From: Glaciimonas sp. PAMC28666
Lineage (GTDB): Bacteria; Pseudomonadota; Gammaproteobacteria; Burkholderiales; Burkholderiaceae_D
Direction: 5' to 3'
Assembly: GCF_016917355.1 (NCBI RefSeq)
Contig: NZ_CP070304.1
Span: forward strand, 2,232,001-2,296,000
Length of the DNA stretch: 64,000 nucleotides
Shown: positions 43,977 through 52,852 of the stretch, in pieces
How positions within the stretch are numbered: the first letter of the stretch is position 1
Layout of the letters: every line of letters begins with the position of its first letter
The notes under the pieces: model-generated
Databases searched by the model: none
What the model saw: the letters and a program-made list of their open reading frames with translations, nothing else
Told to the model about the DNA's origin: nothing
Translations under genes and position numbers: made by a program

Positions 43977-44813
43977 ATGGCAAAGCAAGCAGCAGCAAAA
44001 ATGGGGAAGTTGGCGATCAACGCGTTGACGGTGGCAGCAGCTCTGGCCAGTGTTCAACATGTCAATGCAGCGGAGTGGAGCGATACCTCGATTGGTTATC
44101 GTTACGGAACGCAGTTTGCTGAGCCGTACGTCGGGACCGGGATTGCGAAGAACATCATCAATTTGACCCACGCTAGTGGCTACAAATACGGTACAAACTT
44201 TTTTAACGTGGATTTGCTGGAATCAAATAATAAAGACAGCGGCGCGCAAGAAGCTTATATCGTTTACCGCAACACGTTGGATTTGGCTAAGGTCACCGGT
44301 GCAAACTTGGCCTTTGGCCCGGTTCGTAGCTTGGGCGTGACTGCCGGTTTTGACTGGAACACCAAGAATGATCCAGGTTACGCTTCCAAAAAACGTATGT
44401 TGGTTTTAGGCCCTACGGTGATGATGGAAGTCCCGGGCTTTTTGAATATCAGCTTGCTGCTGCTTCAGGAAAGCAATCAACCAGTTGGCATTTCTAGCCG
44501 TTATACCTACCGTTTGCATCCTATGTTAACCGCAGCATGGGGAATTCCTATCGCTTCGACCGGCTTTGCCTTTGAAGGTTACATGGATTACATCGCTGCT
44601 AAGGGCACCAACGAGTTCGGTGGTGGCACAGCGCCAGAACTGAACATTGATGCGCAGGTAATGTATGACCTGGGCACGCCTTTAGGTATGGGTAAAAATA
44701 CCCTGCGCGCTGGTTTTGAATATCAATACTGGCGCAATAAGTTCGGTACGCCATCGAACGTGCGTGGTTCATTGGCGAAAACACCGATGGTGCGGGTCGA
44801 ATACCATTTCTAA
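43977..44813 (+). CDS. Tsx/OmpK-like nucleoside-specific outer-membrane channel
   Basis: This 278-residue outer-membrane barrel has a signal peptide (ending HVNAAEW near 31). WSDTSIGYRYGTQFAEP, NIINLTHASGYKYGTNFFNVDLL, and GTPLGMGKNTLRAGFEYQYW are alternating beta segments of the Tsx/OmpK superfamily, and it ends in VEYHF with terminal Phe. Family members pass nucleosides across the outer membrane. Position between the ABC importer genes and the BMP binding protein supports that substrate. Start ATG 43977 is preceded by a GGAAAAA site. Confidence 0.85.
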   Translation: MAKQAAAKMGKLAINALTVAAALASVQHVNAAEWSDTSIGYRYGTQFAEPYVGTGIAKNIINLTHASGYKYGTNFFNVDLLESNNKDSGAQEAYIVYRNTLDLAKVTGANLAFGPVRSLGVTAGFDWNTKNDPGYASKKRMLVLGPTVMMEVPGFLNISLLLLQESNQPVGISSRYTYRLHPMLTAAWGIPIASTGFAFEGYMDYIAAKGTNEFGGGTAPELNIDAQVMYDLGTPLGMGKNTLRAGFEYQYWRNKFGTPSNVRGSLAKTPMVRVEYHF

Positions 44814-44967
44814 ATCAGGATCGTCGGCGGTCATCAGTGGTTTGATGGCTGCCTGCAGTGCTGCTATTTGATCTTGTGACAGGTTTTTTTAGATTGGCCT
44901 GCGCAATTTTTTCCGGTTTTTTCGCAAGTCTTACTGCGGATGATCGGTTCACGTAAAGGAGTTCACG

Positions 44968-46053
44968 ATGTTTCGATTACGCTCTACATTAGCTGCTATT
45001 GCTGCGGCTACCGGCCTGATTTTAGGAGTACTTCCTGTAGCGCAAGCTGCCGAGCCGCTGAAGGTGGCTTTTGTTTATCTGGGACCGGTCGGTGACGGTG
45101 GCTGGACTTTTCAGCACGATCAGGGGCGCCGCGCTTTAGAGAAAGAATTTGGCAGCAAAATCAAGACAACTTTTGTCGAAAATGTGCCAGAAACAGCGGA
45201 TGCTGAACGCGTGATTCGCCAGTTGGCGGTTGATGGCAATCAGATGATCTTTACGACTTCATTTGGTTATATGGACCCAACGATGAAGGTTGCAAAATCC
45301 TTCCCGAAAGTCCATTTCATGCATGCTACAGGTTACAAGACTGCGGCCAATGTCGGCACGTACCAAACCCGTTTTTATGAAGGCGCTTACCTGCTCGGTA
45401 TGATCGCTGGAAAAATGACGAAGACCAACACATTAGGTTTCGTCGGTTCGTTCCCGGTTCCGGAAGTAGTGCGCAATATCAATGCTTACACTTTGGGTGC
45501 CCAAAGCGTCAATCCTAAGATCAAAACCAAAGTGGTCTGGGTAAACACTTGGTACGACCCAGGCAAAGAACGTCAGGCTGCGGAAACATTGGTAGCGCAG
45601 GGTGCGGACATGCTGGCACAAAATACCGATTCGCCAGCCGTCGTTCAGGTTGCCGAAGAAAAAGGTGTTCACGCATTCGGCTGGGATACCGATATGGCTA
45701 AATATGGTCCTAAAGCTCATTTGACTGCCAATACAGAAAACTGGGGCGTCTATTACATCCAGGAAGTCAAACGCGAGTTGGCGGGAACCTGGAAGCCAGA
45801 GCAAACGCTGTGGGGCATCAAAGAAAATCTGGTTGTTTTGTCGCCTTTGAATGCATCGGTTCCGGCGGATGTATCGAAGCTGTTCAATGAGAAGAAAAAA
45901 GACATCGTTGACGGTAAATTGATACCGTTTGCCGGTCCGCTTAAAGACAATACTGGTGCTGTGAAAGTTGCCGCTGGCGCTGTCTTGCCAATGGGCGACC
46001 TGATGAGCATTAACTGGCTTGTCAACGGTGTAGAAGGCTCATTGCCTAAGTAA
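44968..46053 (+). CDS. BMP-family nucleoside/purine-binding lipoprotein-like periplasmic protein
   Basis: This is the periplasmic substrate-binding protein of the importer. A signal peptide ends VAQA-AEPLK near residue 28, with no lipobox Cys, so it is soluble. The mature part starts LKVAFVYLGPVGDGGWTFQHDQGRR, typical of BMP family proteins, followed by DGNQMIFTTSFGYMDP, HFMHATGYKTAANVGTYQTR and FYEGAYLLGMIAGKMTKTN. The C-terminus is standard. AAAGGAG precedes the ATG. It follows the channel gene and is closed by a terminator at 46074-46108. Confidence 0.93.
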   Translation: MFRLRSTLAAIAAATGLILGVLPVAQAAEPLKVAFVYLGPVGDGGWTFQHDQGRRALEKEFGSKIKTTFVENVPETADAERVIRQLAVDGNQMIFTTSFGYMDPTMKVAKSFPKVHFMHATGYKTAANVGTYQTRFYEGAYLLGMIAGKMTKTNTLGFVGSFPVPEVVRNINAYTLGAQSVNPKIKTKVVWVNTWYDPGKERQAAETLVAQGADMLAQNTDSPAVVQVAEEKGVHAFGWDTDMAKYGPKAHLTANTENWGVYYIQEVKRELAGTWKPEQTLWGIKENLVVLSPLNASVPADVSKLFNEKKKDIVDGKLIPFAGPLKDNTGAVKVAAGAVLPMGDLMSINWLVNGVEGSLPK

Positions 46054-46073
46054 CCTTTGGCTTTAGCCAATTA

Positions 46074-46108
46074 CATGCTCCTCGGGTTGTTGTAGCGCGA
46101 GGAGCATG
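46074..46108 (+). terminator. Hairpin terminator of the channel/binding-protein unit
   Basis: The perfect 11-bp stem CATGCTCCTCG/CGAGGAGCATG has a 13-nt loop and is followed by ATTATTT. Confidence 0.8.
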
Positions 46109-46450
46109 ATTATTTGCATGCCGGAAATGTGCATTTATATTACACTTCTTTCCGAAATCAACGTTGCTTGTAACTTTGCGTCAGCTGTCGATCCGGTGGT
46201 TGGACTTAAAAGCATTTATTGCTGGCGATGTATTACTGACGAGTTTTTGCTAATGTTAAGCAATTATCTAAACACACACTATCAATATTTCTTTGAGTAA
46301 ACTTTTTTGCTCATCGCAAGTCGAATAACCGTTTTTCATCTTTTCATCAAAATAGTCTAATTCGGTCCTGCGCAACACCAGGTGATTGAGTTTTTAAATA
46401 GTCGATATCGGCAAGACATCATCGATACGTCTGTTTCCAATGTGATAAAT
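46109..46450. other. Upstream region of the GntR gene
   Basis: This AT-rich stretch has no recognised gene and presumably holds the gntR promoter. The frame in it from GTG 46382 extends gntR but has no family similarity in the added residues. Confidence 0.45.
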
Positions 46451-47173
46451 ATGAATAAATCAGTCAAACCACTACGTCTTGCCTCCGCCCCGATTACCAA
46501 GCCGCACGCTAATGCCGAAGAGCGTATGTATCACGATGTGTACGATGCCATCATGGAACATAGGCTGCCGCCGCGCACCAAATTGACTGAGCAGGTGCTT
46601 TGTCAGATTTACGATACGGCGCGCCACACGGTGCGAAAAGTTCTGATTCGTCTGGAGACCGAGGGACTGGTTGAATTGGAGGCCAATCGCGGTGCCTTCA
46701 TTGCCAGCCCGACCAGCGCCGAAGCCAAGGATATGTTCGAGCTGCGCAATATTATCGAACACGCCACCCTCGAAAAAGTCGCTCACAACGCGACCGCCAA
46801 GCAGTTGGCAGCGCTCAGAAAGTGCGTCGATGAAGAGCGGGCCGCCTATTTGAGCGGCGACCGTCCGCGCTGGATCCGGTTATCTGCGCAATTTCATCTC
46901 GAGCTGGCAGAGCTGACCGACAATGCGATGCTGGTCGAAGTGCTGCGCAAGCTGGTATCTCGCACCACGTTGCTGATCGCCAAGGTGGACGCCCCCGGGC
47001 AAAATGCCTGTTCTTTTGACGAGCACGAGAGCGTATTGGTGGCCCTGGAAAACGGCGATGCTGCGCTGGCGCAAAAACAAATGGCGCATCATTTACATAA
47101 CTGCGAAGAGCGGATTTTACCGGATCAATCGGCAAATTTCGACCTAAGGGCAGCGCTGGGAAAACCCGGATAA
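46451..47173 (+). CDS. GntR-family regulator with FCD domain
   Basis: This 240-residue DNA-binding repressor has an N-terminal winged helix (YDAIMEHRLPPRTKLTEQVLCQIYDTARHTVRKVLIRLETEGLVE, with the typical LxPGxxLxE-like start) and a C-terminal all-helical FCD ligand domain (FELRNIIEHATLEKVAHNAT, RLSAQFHLELAELTDNAML, EHESVLVALENGDAALAQKQMAHHL, with metal-binding His residues). It lies just after the nucleoside/purine importer locus and may regulate it via the palindrome at 43820. ATG 46451 is preferred over GTG 46382 on family similarity, although no strong Shine-Dalgarno precedes either. Confidence 0.88.
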   Translation: MNKSVKPLRLASAPITKPHANAEERMYHDVYDAIMEHRLPPRTKLTEQVLCQIYDTARHTVRKVLIRLETEGLVELEANRGAFIASPTSAEAKDMFELRNIIEHATLEKVAHNATAKQLAALRKCVDEERAAYLSGDRPRWIRLSAQFHLELAELTDNAMLVEVLRKLVSRTTLLIAKVDAPGQNACSFDEHESVLVALENGDAALAQKQMAHHLHNCEERILPDQSANFDLRAALGKPG

Positions 47174-47386
47174 AAAACCTCAGGTAATTCGGTGCCGGAT
47201 ACTTTGGGTATGCTGATAAACGGACCCTTCGACACCGCATTAAGTTGGCTGCCATAATGGTGACATCGTAATCACATTGCAGAAGCATCGCAGGAGCATC
47301 GCGGCACCGTCTATCCGCATCGCCGCCTTCGTATAAAGCCTTCGCATGGACTACGCGGCCCCCAACCCACCATCAAGGAACGCACC

Positions 47387-48139
47387 ATGGCAGATAAACC
47401 ATCCCAACAAGTCGCAATCGTCACCGGCGCATCACGCGGGATTGGTGCCGCCATTGCCGCAAAACTCAGCAACGATGGTTACGCGGTGATTGTCAATTAC
47501 AGTGGCAACGCGGCCGAAGCGCAAAAAGTGGTGGACGCCATTGTCGCCTTGAAGGGTGAAGGGCAAGCTATTGCGGTGCGTGCGGATGTTGCCGATCCCG
47601 TTGCGGTGGAGGCGATGTTTCAGCAAGCGCTGTCCTTTTTTGGACGGGTCGACGTGCTAATTAATAACGCCGGCATCATGCCCTCACATCTGCCGATGCT
47701 TGCCGACACCGACGACGCGACGTTTGATCGCCTGATCGCAGTCAACCTGAAAGGGAGCTTTAACACCATGCGTGCGGCTGCCCATCATCTGCAAACCGGC
47801 GGCCGGATCGTGAACTTTTCCACCAGTGTCATCGGTCTGGCACTGCCTGGTTATGCTGTATATGCCGCGACCAAGGCGGCTATCGAGGTCATGACGAACA
47901 TCATGGCGAAGGAACTGCGCGGTAAGCAGATTACTGTCAACGCCATTGCGCCCGGACCTACGGCGACCGCATTGTTCCTGAATGGCAAAACTCCGGAACT
48001 GATCGAACGCATGGCAAAAGCTGCGCCGTTGGAACGTTTGGGGTCGCCGGAAGAGATCGCTGAAGCGGTCAGTTTTTTTGCCAGTCAGAACAGCTGGATC
48101 AACGGGCAGACTTTGCGTGCCAATGGCGGATTGGTCTGA
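47387..48139 (+). CDS. Short-chain dehydrogenase/reductase
   Basis: This 250-residue NAD(P)-dependent SDR reduces or oxidises an unknown alcohol or carbonyl. It has the nucleotide motif TGASRGIG (13-20), NNAG, the catalytic Ser in FSTSVIGLALPG and Tyr/Lys in YAVYAATKAA, and ends in a family-typical GQTLRANGGLV. The A-rich TGxxxGxG region with a following Arg suits NADPH. It closely resembles FabG-like stand-alone reductases of unknown substrate. AAGGAAC precedes the ATG at 47387. No operon partner is obvious. Confidence 0.9.
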   Translation: MADKPSQQVAIVTGASRGIGAAIAAKLSNDGYAVIVNYSGNAAEAQKVVDAIVALKGEGQAIAVRADVADPVAVEAMFQQALSFFGRVDVLINNAGIMPSHLPMLADTDDATFDRLIAVNLKGSFNTMRAAAHHLQTGGRIVNFSTSVIGLALPGYAVYAATKAAIEVMTNIMAKELRGKQITVNAIAPGPTATALFLNGKTPELIERMAKAAPLERLGSPEEIAEAVSFFASQNSWINGQTLRANGGLV

Positions 48140-48651
48140 TCTGTTCAAACGCGGCACGTTTATTTGAAATGCAAAGTTTTTCGCGCCATCGCGCCAAACT
48201 GCACTTTTGGCAGACTTGCATCTAATTCTTGAAATGAGAGTAATCTCACGAGATTGATGAAAAGTAACTTTTAGCACATCCATCAAATGTATCGGCAAAT
48301 TTCACGACGCGCCGAGCCTCTCGAACCCTGCCGCCTTCGACCTAAGCCCGAATCTGAGTCATTGGCGAGCAATGGCACGACGTAGCGTTGCTCTGTATTG
48401 GATCAGGGCACACGCTTAACCATCCAACTAACCTTTCAAGGTCGTTATACACCTTTACTGGCGCTACAACGTGCGCTCTGGATTCGCCGCGGGTAAAAGC
48501 TTTGTATTACGTCGGATATAACGCCGGAGATAAAGCAGGATTAAACGCCGGATAAACGCCGGATATAACGAGAGCCGTACAACCTCGCTGAATCATGTAG
48601 GCGGAAGTCCTGCGAATATATTTTTAACAGTTTCTCAACGAAAGAAGAACC
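48140..48651. other. Intergenic region with 12-bp repeats
   Basis: These 512 bp have no convincing gene. The 12-bp array at 48514-48570 is the main structure, and the right end carries the iorAB promoter. Confidence 0.5.
48514..48570. repeat. Five degenerate 11-12 bp tandem repeats
   Basis: Units are GGATATAACGCC, GGAGATAAAGCA, GGATTAAACGCC, GGATAAACGCC and GGATATAACG. They lie about 80-140 bp before the start of the molybdenum hydroxylase operon. Confidence 0.85.
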
Positions 48652-49119
48652 ATGGTCAGCCTGAACATTAACGGTAAGGATACGCAAATCGATGCGCCTG
48701 CCGACATGCCTTTGTTATGGGCGTTGCGCGATGTTGCCAATCTCACTGGTACCAAATTCGGTTGCGGTATGTCGCTCTGCGGCGCTTGCACCGTTCATCT
48801 GGACGGCGCGGCAATCCGCTCTTGCGTAACCCCGATCTCAGCCGTAGCGGGGAAAAAAATCACCACCATTGAAGGTGTTGACGCCGGTCATGAAGGTCAC
48901 GTCGGCCAAGCAGTGCAGGCAGCGTGGCGTAAACTTGACGTGGTCCAATGCGGCTATTGTCAGTCCGGCCAGATCATGTCTGCGGTCTCGCTGTTGAGCC
49001 AGAACAAACGCCCGACGGATGCTGATATCGACCAGGCCATGAGCGGCAATATCTGTCGTTGTGCCACTTACGTGCGCATCCGTGCAGCGATTCACGAAGC
49101 CGCTAAAACGCTGGCCTAA
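48652..49119 (+). CDS. iorA: [2Fe-2S] small subunit of an isoquinoline oxidoreductase-type hydroxylase
   Basis: This 155-residue iron-sulfur subunit passes electrons from the molybdopterin subunit. The plant-type cluster is held by Cys38, Cys43, Cys46 and Cys58 ([11 protein letters not shown]). The second cluster is held by Cys100, Cys103, Cys135 and Cys137 (CGYCQSG and NICRCATY). IorA is among the smallest subunits in the xanthine oxidase family and fits this length. AAGAAGA precedes the ATG. It is 12 bp upstream of the large subunit. Confidence 0.92.
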   Translation: MVSLNINGKDTQIDAPADMPLLWALRDVANLTGTKFGCGMSLCGACTVHLDGAAIRSCVTPISAVAGKKITTIEGVDAGHEGHVGQAVQAAWRKLDVVQCGYCQSGQIMSAVSLLSQNKRPTDADIDQAMSGNICRCATYVRIRAAIHEAAKTLA

Positions 49120-49131
49120 CAGGAGACCAAC

Positions 49132-51438
49132 ATGAAATCTATTGATCGCGCTTTTCAGTCAGCATCGCGCCAGTTGACCTCTCCGGAGGCTGGCAATTTT
49201 CGCATCGCCAATGTTAGCCACGAAGTTAGTCACCCGGTTAGTCACCCAGTTAGCCGCCGACGTTTTATGCAAGTCTCGGGCGGGCTTGTCCTGGGTCTGC
49301 AAATGGGTTCGCTGATGGCCGCCACCGGCGTATTGGGAGCACCGGCCCCATTTGAGCCGAATGCCTTTGTTCAGATCGGCAGCGATGGCAGCGTCACCAT
49401 CCTGGCTAAACATCTGGAAATGGGACAGGGCGTGTATACCGGCCTTGCCACCTTGATTGCCGAGGAACTGGATGCCGACTGGAGCCACGTCCGGGTTGAG
49501 GGTGCGCCAGCCGACGTCAAACTTTATGCGAATACCGGATGGGGCATTCAGGGAACCGGAGGCAGCAGTTCAATTGCCAATTCATACGACCAGATGCGCA
49601 AGGCAGGCGCGACGGCTCGCGCGATGCTGGTAGCGGCAGCGGCGGTTAAATGGAAAGTTGCGCCGGAGAGCATCACCGTCAGCAAAAGCGTGGTGCATCA
49701 CGTCGCAACCGGCCGTAAGGCCGCATTTGGTGAACTGGCCGCGGCAGCAGCGACGCAACCGGTGCCGACCGACGTCAAATTGAAAGCCCCAAAGGACTTC
49801 AAGCTGGTGGGGAATGCGAAATTGCCGCGTCTGGATAGCTTTGCCAAGACCAACGGCACAGCGATATTTACGCAGGATTTCAAGTTGCCGGGCATGTTAG
49901 TGGCGGTGCCATTACATCCTGTGCGCTTCGGAGCGACGGTCAAAAGTGTCAACGCAACCAAAGCCAAGGCAATTCCCGGTGTTGTGCAAGTGGTGCAGTT
50001 CGCGGGCACGCCACGCAGTTTTGCCGGTGTTGCGGTGCTGGCCACCAATACCTGGGCCGCCCGTCAGGGCCGCGATGCACTGGAAGTAGAGTGGGATGAA
50101 ACCCACGCCTACAAGAAGGGTTCCCCCGAAATCCTTGCGCAGTACCGTGCAGCACTGGAGAAGCCCGGTATGATTGCGCGTAAGGTCGGTGACGTCGATG
50201 CGGCGTTGGTCAAACCGGCGATCCTGATTGAAGCCGACTACGAAGTCCCGTTCTTGGCGCATGCCGCGATGGAACCGTTGAACTGTCTGGTCCAGTTGGG
50301 CGACGGACAATGCGAAATCTGGAACGGCGAACAATTTCAGACTATTGATCAAGGTTCTATGGCGAAGTTTTTGAATATGCCAGCAGACAAAATCAAGATC
50401 AATCAGCTGTATGCAGGTGGCAGTTTTGGACGACGTGCCAATCCCCACAGTGACTATCTGCTGGAGGCTGTGTCGATTGCCAAAGCAGCACGTGAACAGG
50501 GCGTCAAAGTCCCGGTCAAAATGGTCTGGATGCGGGAAGACGATACGCGCGGTGGCTATTACCGTCCGTTGAATGTGCATCGTGCCCGACTGGCATTGGA
50601 TGCGCAGGGCCGATTGTCGGCCTGGCACGTCAGAATGGCGGGGCAATCAATCATGGAAGGCTCGGCATTTGCGGGGGTCATCAAGGACGGTATCGATCCC
50701 ACCTCGGTCGAAGGGCAGGCTGATTTGCCTTACGATGTGCCGAACTTTCAGGTGGAGTTGTACACGCCGACGGATGTTGGCGTGCCGATCCAGTGGTTCC
50801 GTTCTGTCGGTCACACGCACAGCGCTTTTTCTTCCGAGGGTTTGATTGATGAAGCGGCGATTGCCGCTGGTAAGGACCCCCTAGCGTTTCGTCTGGCGAT
50901 GCTGGCTAAACATCCGCGCCATAGTGGCGTATTGCAATTGGCCGCGCGTCAGGCCGGATGGTCGAAACCGCTGGCACCAGGTGCCAAAGGTGAGCGACGC
51001 GGGCGCGGTCTGGCGGTGCACGAATCCTTCAATACGTTCGTCGCCCAGGTTGCCGAAATTACGGTGAAGGCGGACGGTACTTTCAAGGTCGATCGGATTG
51101 TCTGCGCGGTCGATTGCGGCGTCACCGTTAATCCGGATGTGATCAAAGCGCAAATGGAAGGTGGGATTGGTTTTGGTCTGGCTGCAGCGCTGCACGGCGC
51201 TATCACGCTAAAGGATGGTGTGGTTGAGCAATCGAACTTCCATAACTACCAGGTCTTGCGCATCAACGAGATGCCGAAGATTGAGGTGGTTATTGTGGCC
51301 TCAACCGAAAAAGCGAGCGGCGTTGGTGAGCCGGGTGTGCCACCGGTAGCGCCAGCGGTCGTCAATGCGATTTTCAATGCAATGGGAAAACGGCTACGCA
51401 CGCTTCCAATTGGAGATCAGGTGACGACGAAGGCTTGA
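49132..51438 (+). CDS. iorB: Molybdopterin-binding subunit of isoquinoline oxidoreductase-type hydroxylase
   Basis: This 768-residue exported subunit belongs to the IorB branch of the xanthine dehydrogenase family, which hydroxylates N-heterocycles or oxidises aldehydes. An unusual N-terminus has 12-bp-encoded repeats ([14 protein letters not shown]) leading straight into a twin-arginine motif [16 protein letters not shown]. The mature part has [32 protein letters not shown]-like regions, the Mo-site [16 protein letters not shown] and [16 protein letters not shown] with the catalytic Glu. Export fits periplasmic use. A cytochrome subunit, found in some relatives, is absent. The substrate is unknown. 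Confidence 0.92.
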   Translation: MKSIDRAFQSASRQLTSPEAGNFRIANVSHEVSHPVSHPVSRRRFMQVSGGLVLGLQMGSLMAATGVLGAPAPFEPNAFVQIGSDGSVTILAKHLEMGQGVYTGLATLIAEELDADWSHVRVEGAPADVKLYANTGWGIQGTGGSSSIANSYDQMRKAGATARAMLVAAAAVKWKVAPESITVSKSVVHHVATGRKAAFGELAAAAATQPVPTDVKLKAPKDFKLVGNAKLPRLDSFAKTNGTAIFTQDFKLPGMLVAVPLHPVRFGATVKSVNATKAKAIPGVVQVVQFAGTPRSFAGVAVLATNTWAARQGRDALEVEWDETHAYKKGSPEILAQYRAALEKPGMIARKVGDVDAALVKPAILIEADYEVPFLAHAAMEPLNCLVQLGDGQCEIWNGEQFQTIDQGSMAKFLNMPADKIKINQLYAGGSFGRRANPHSDYLLEAVSIAKAAREQGVKVPVKMVWMREDDTRGGYYRPLNVHRARLALDAQGRLSAWHVRMAGQSIMEGSAFAGVIKDGIDPTSVEGQADLPYDVPNFQVELYTPTDVGVPIQWFRSVGHTHSAFSSEGLIDEAAIAAGKDPLAFRLAMLAKHPRHSGVLQLAARQAGWSKPLAPGAKGERRGRGLAVHESFNTFVAQVAEITVKADGTFKVDRIVCAVDCGVTVNPDVIKAQMEGGIGFGLAAALHGAITLKDGVVEQSNFHNYQVLRINEMPKIEVVIVASTEKASGVGEPGVPPVAPAVVNAIFNAMGKRLRTLPIGDQVTTKA
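49213..49260 (+). repeat. Four in-frame 12-bp repeats beside the Tat motif
   Basis: Units GTTAGCCACGAA, GTTAGTCACCCG, GTTAGTCACCCA and GTTAGCCGCCGA encode [12 protein letters not shown] and VSRR. The last unit provides the first arginines of the Tat motif. Confidence 0.93.
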
Positions 51439-51524
51439 GCAGCGATAACCTGATGCTCACATATTAATCGTTGTGACTAATTGCTGTGATGATTTGCTGT
51501 AATTAAACGCTGTAATTAATATCG

Positions 51525-51553
51525 CCGCCGCTGCTAACAGCGGCGGTTTTTTT
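51525..51553 (+). terminator. Rho-independent terminator of iorAB
   Basis: The 9-bp stem CCGCCGCTG/CAGCGGCGG with loop CTAA is followed by seven T. It separates iorB from the convergent LysR gene. Confidence 0.95.
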
Positions 51554-51589
51554 ATGTGGATTTCCCCTTGAAGCCCTGCAGCCGTGAAG

Positions 51590-52555
51590 CTAAAGTCGCG
51601 CATCCGTTAAATGCTTAGTCCGCAACGAAGGCCACTTCCCACTCTCCGAAAGCGTTCCGACCAACTGCGTTATCAGATTGAACACCGCACGTTTCGCATT
51701 CGTCGTCGGGATTTTGTTCGACATGCAAATGCCTAAGGTGCGCGATATCTGGTTCGGATCAATGCGTTTGGCTTTAAGCCGTCCTTGCATGACCTCCTGG
51801 TGCACCAGTGCCAGAGGCAGGATGGTATTACCCTGGCCCGCTTCGACGGCAATCTTCAGAATATGCACGGAGTTGATTTCGGCGAACAACGATGGCATTT
51901 GCATGCCAAGCTTGAGAACGGTCTCTTCAACGATGCTGCGGATGCAGTGACTGTGTTGCAATCCAGACAGCATTAATTGTCCGGAAAGCGCCTCTTCCAA
52001 TGAGACATCACCTTCTTCGCAGGTTTTGGACTTCGGGCCCCTGGCGGGCATCACCAGATAAAAGTCCTCGTGCGCTATCGGCGTGAAAGAAAATCCCTCC
52101 AACTTGATATTTGACGTAAAAACCGCGAGATCGACCCGTCCCTGCCATAGTTGTTCCAGCAGATTGCCAGTCAGTTCTTCGTTGATATGCAGAGAAACAT
52201 TCGGTAATTGCGCCTGTACCGCATTGATCAAGGGCAACGCGAGTGCTGCCGATGCGCTTTGCGGCACCCCAATGACGACGTTGCCGACGATGGCTTCGCT
52301 AGAAAAATGCACCGCTTCGCGGGCATCGCCGATCTGTTTCAGGATCGCTTTACCATTTTCATAAAACACCTTGCCGCTTTCAGTGGGAAAAACACCGCTG
52401 CGCGTGCGGTGCAATAACTGAACATCAAGATCGACTTCCAGATCTGATATCTGTTTGCTCAGGGCCGATTGGGCCACGAATAGTCGACCTGCCGCACGCG
52501 AGACGCTGCCGCTGTCGACCACGGCCAGGAAGTATTTGATTTGCCTGATTTCCAA
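51590..52555 (-). CDS. LysR-family regulator (Nac/Cbl-like architecture)
   Basis: This 321-residue regulator begins MEIRQIKYFLAVVDSGSVSR, with the helix-turn-helix AAGRLFVAQSALSKQISDLE. The effector domain follows (VVIGVPQSASAALALPLINA, GRVDLAVFTSN). It is divergent from the FAD-linked hydroxyacid dehydrogenase gene (52853) across 297 bp, and convergent with iorB. The divergent neighbour pair is its most likely target. The inducer is unknown. Confidence 0.92.
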   Translation of the reverse strand: MEIRQIKYFLAVVDSGSVSRAAGRLFVAQSALSKQISDLEVDLDVQLLHRTRSGVFPTESGKVFYENGKAILKQIGDAREAVHFSSEAIVGNVVIGVPQSASAALALPLINAVQAQLPNVSLHINEELTGNLLEQLWQGRVDLAVFTSNIKLEGFSFTPIAHEDFYLVMPARGPKSKTCEEGDVSLEEALSGQLMLSGLQHSHCIRSIVEETVLKLGMQMPSLFAEINSVHILKIAVEAGQGNTILPLALVHQEVMQGRLKAKRIDPNQISRTLGICMSNKIPTTNAKRAVFNLITQLVGTLSESGKWPSLRTKHLTDARL

Positions 52556-52852
52556 CTGGTTGTCTCCGGAGCCGTCATAATGTTAATGGCCCGTTATTTG
52601 ATAAATTAATATTTAAGATTTAATAATTTAATATCTTGTTAAGCTGCGCGGGTTTGCAACGCTCTCTATGCCCTGTTTTGGGCTTGGAGCAGCTTCAGGT
52701 AGGGAATTGAATGTTCAGCCATCTCGAAACGAGAACGAAGAATATGCAATCGATATTACCACCGGCTCTTGTTTCCACAGTAATCTGATTTTTTAATTGA
52801 GTACGCCCAAGAACCGTTCGAGTTCGGCGCTGCGATTTACCGGAGATGTCTC

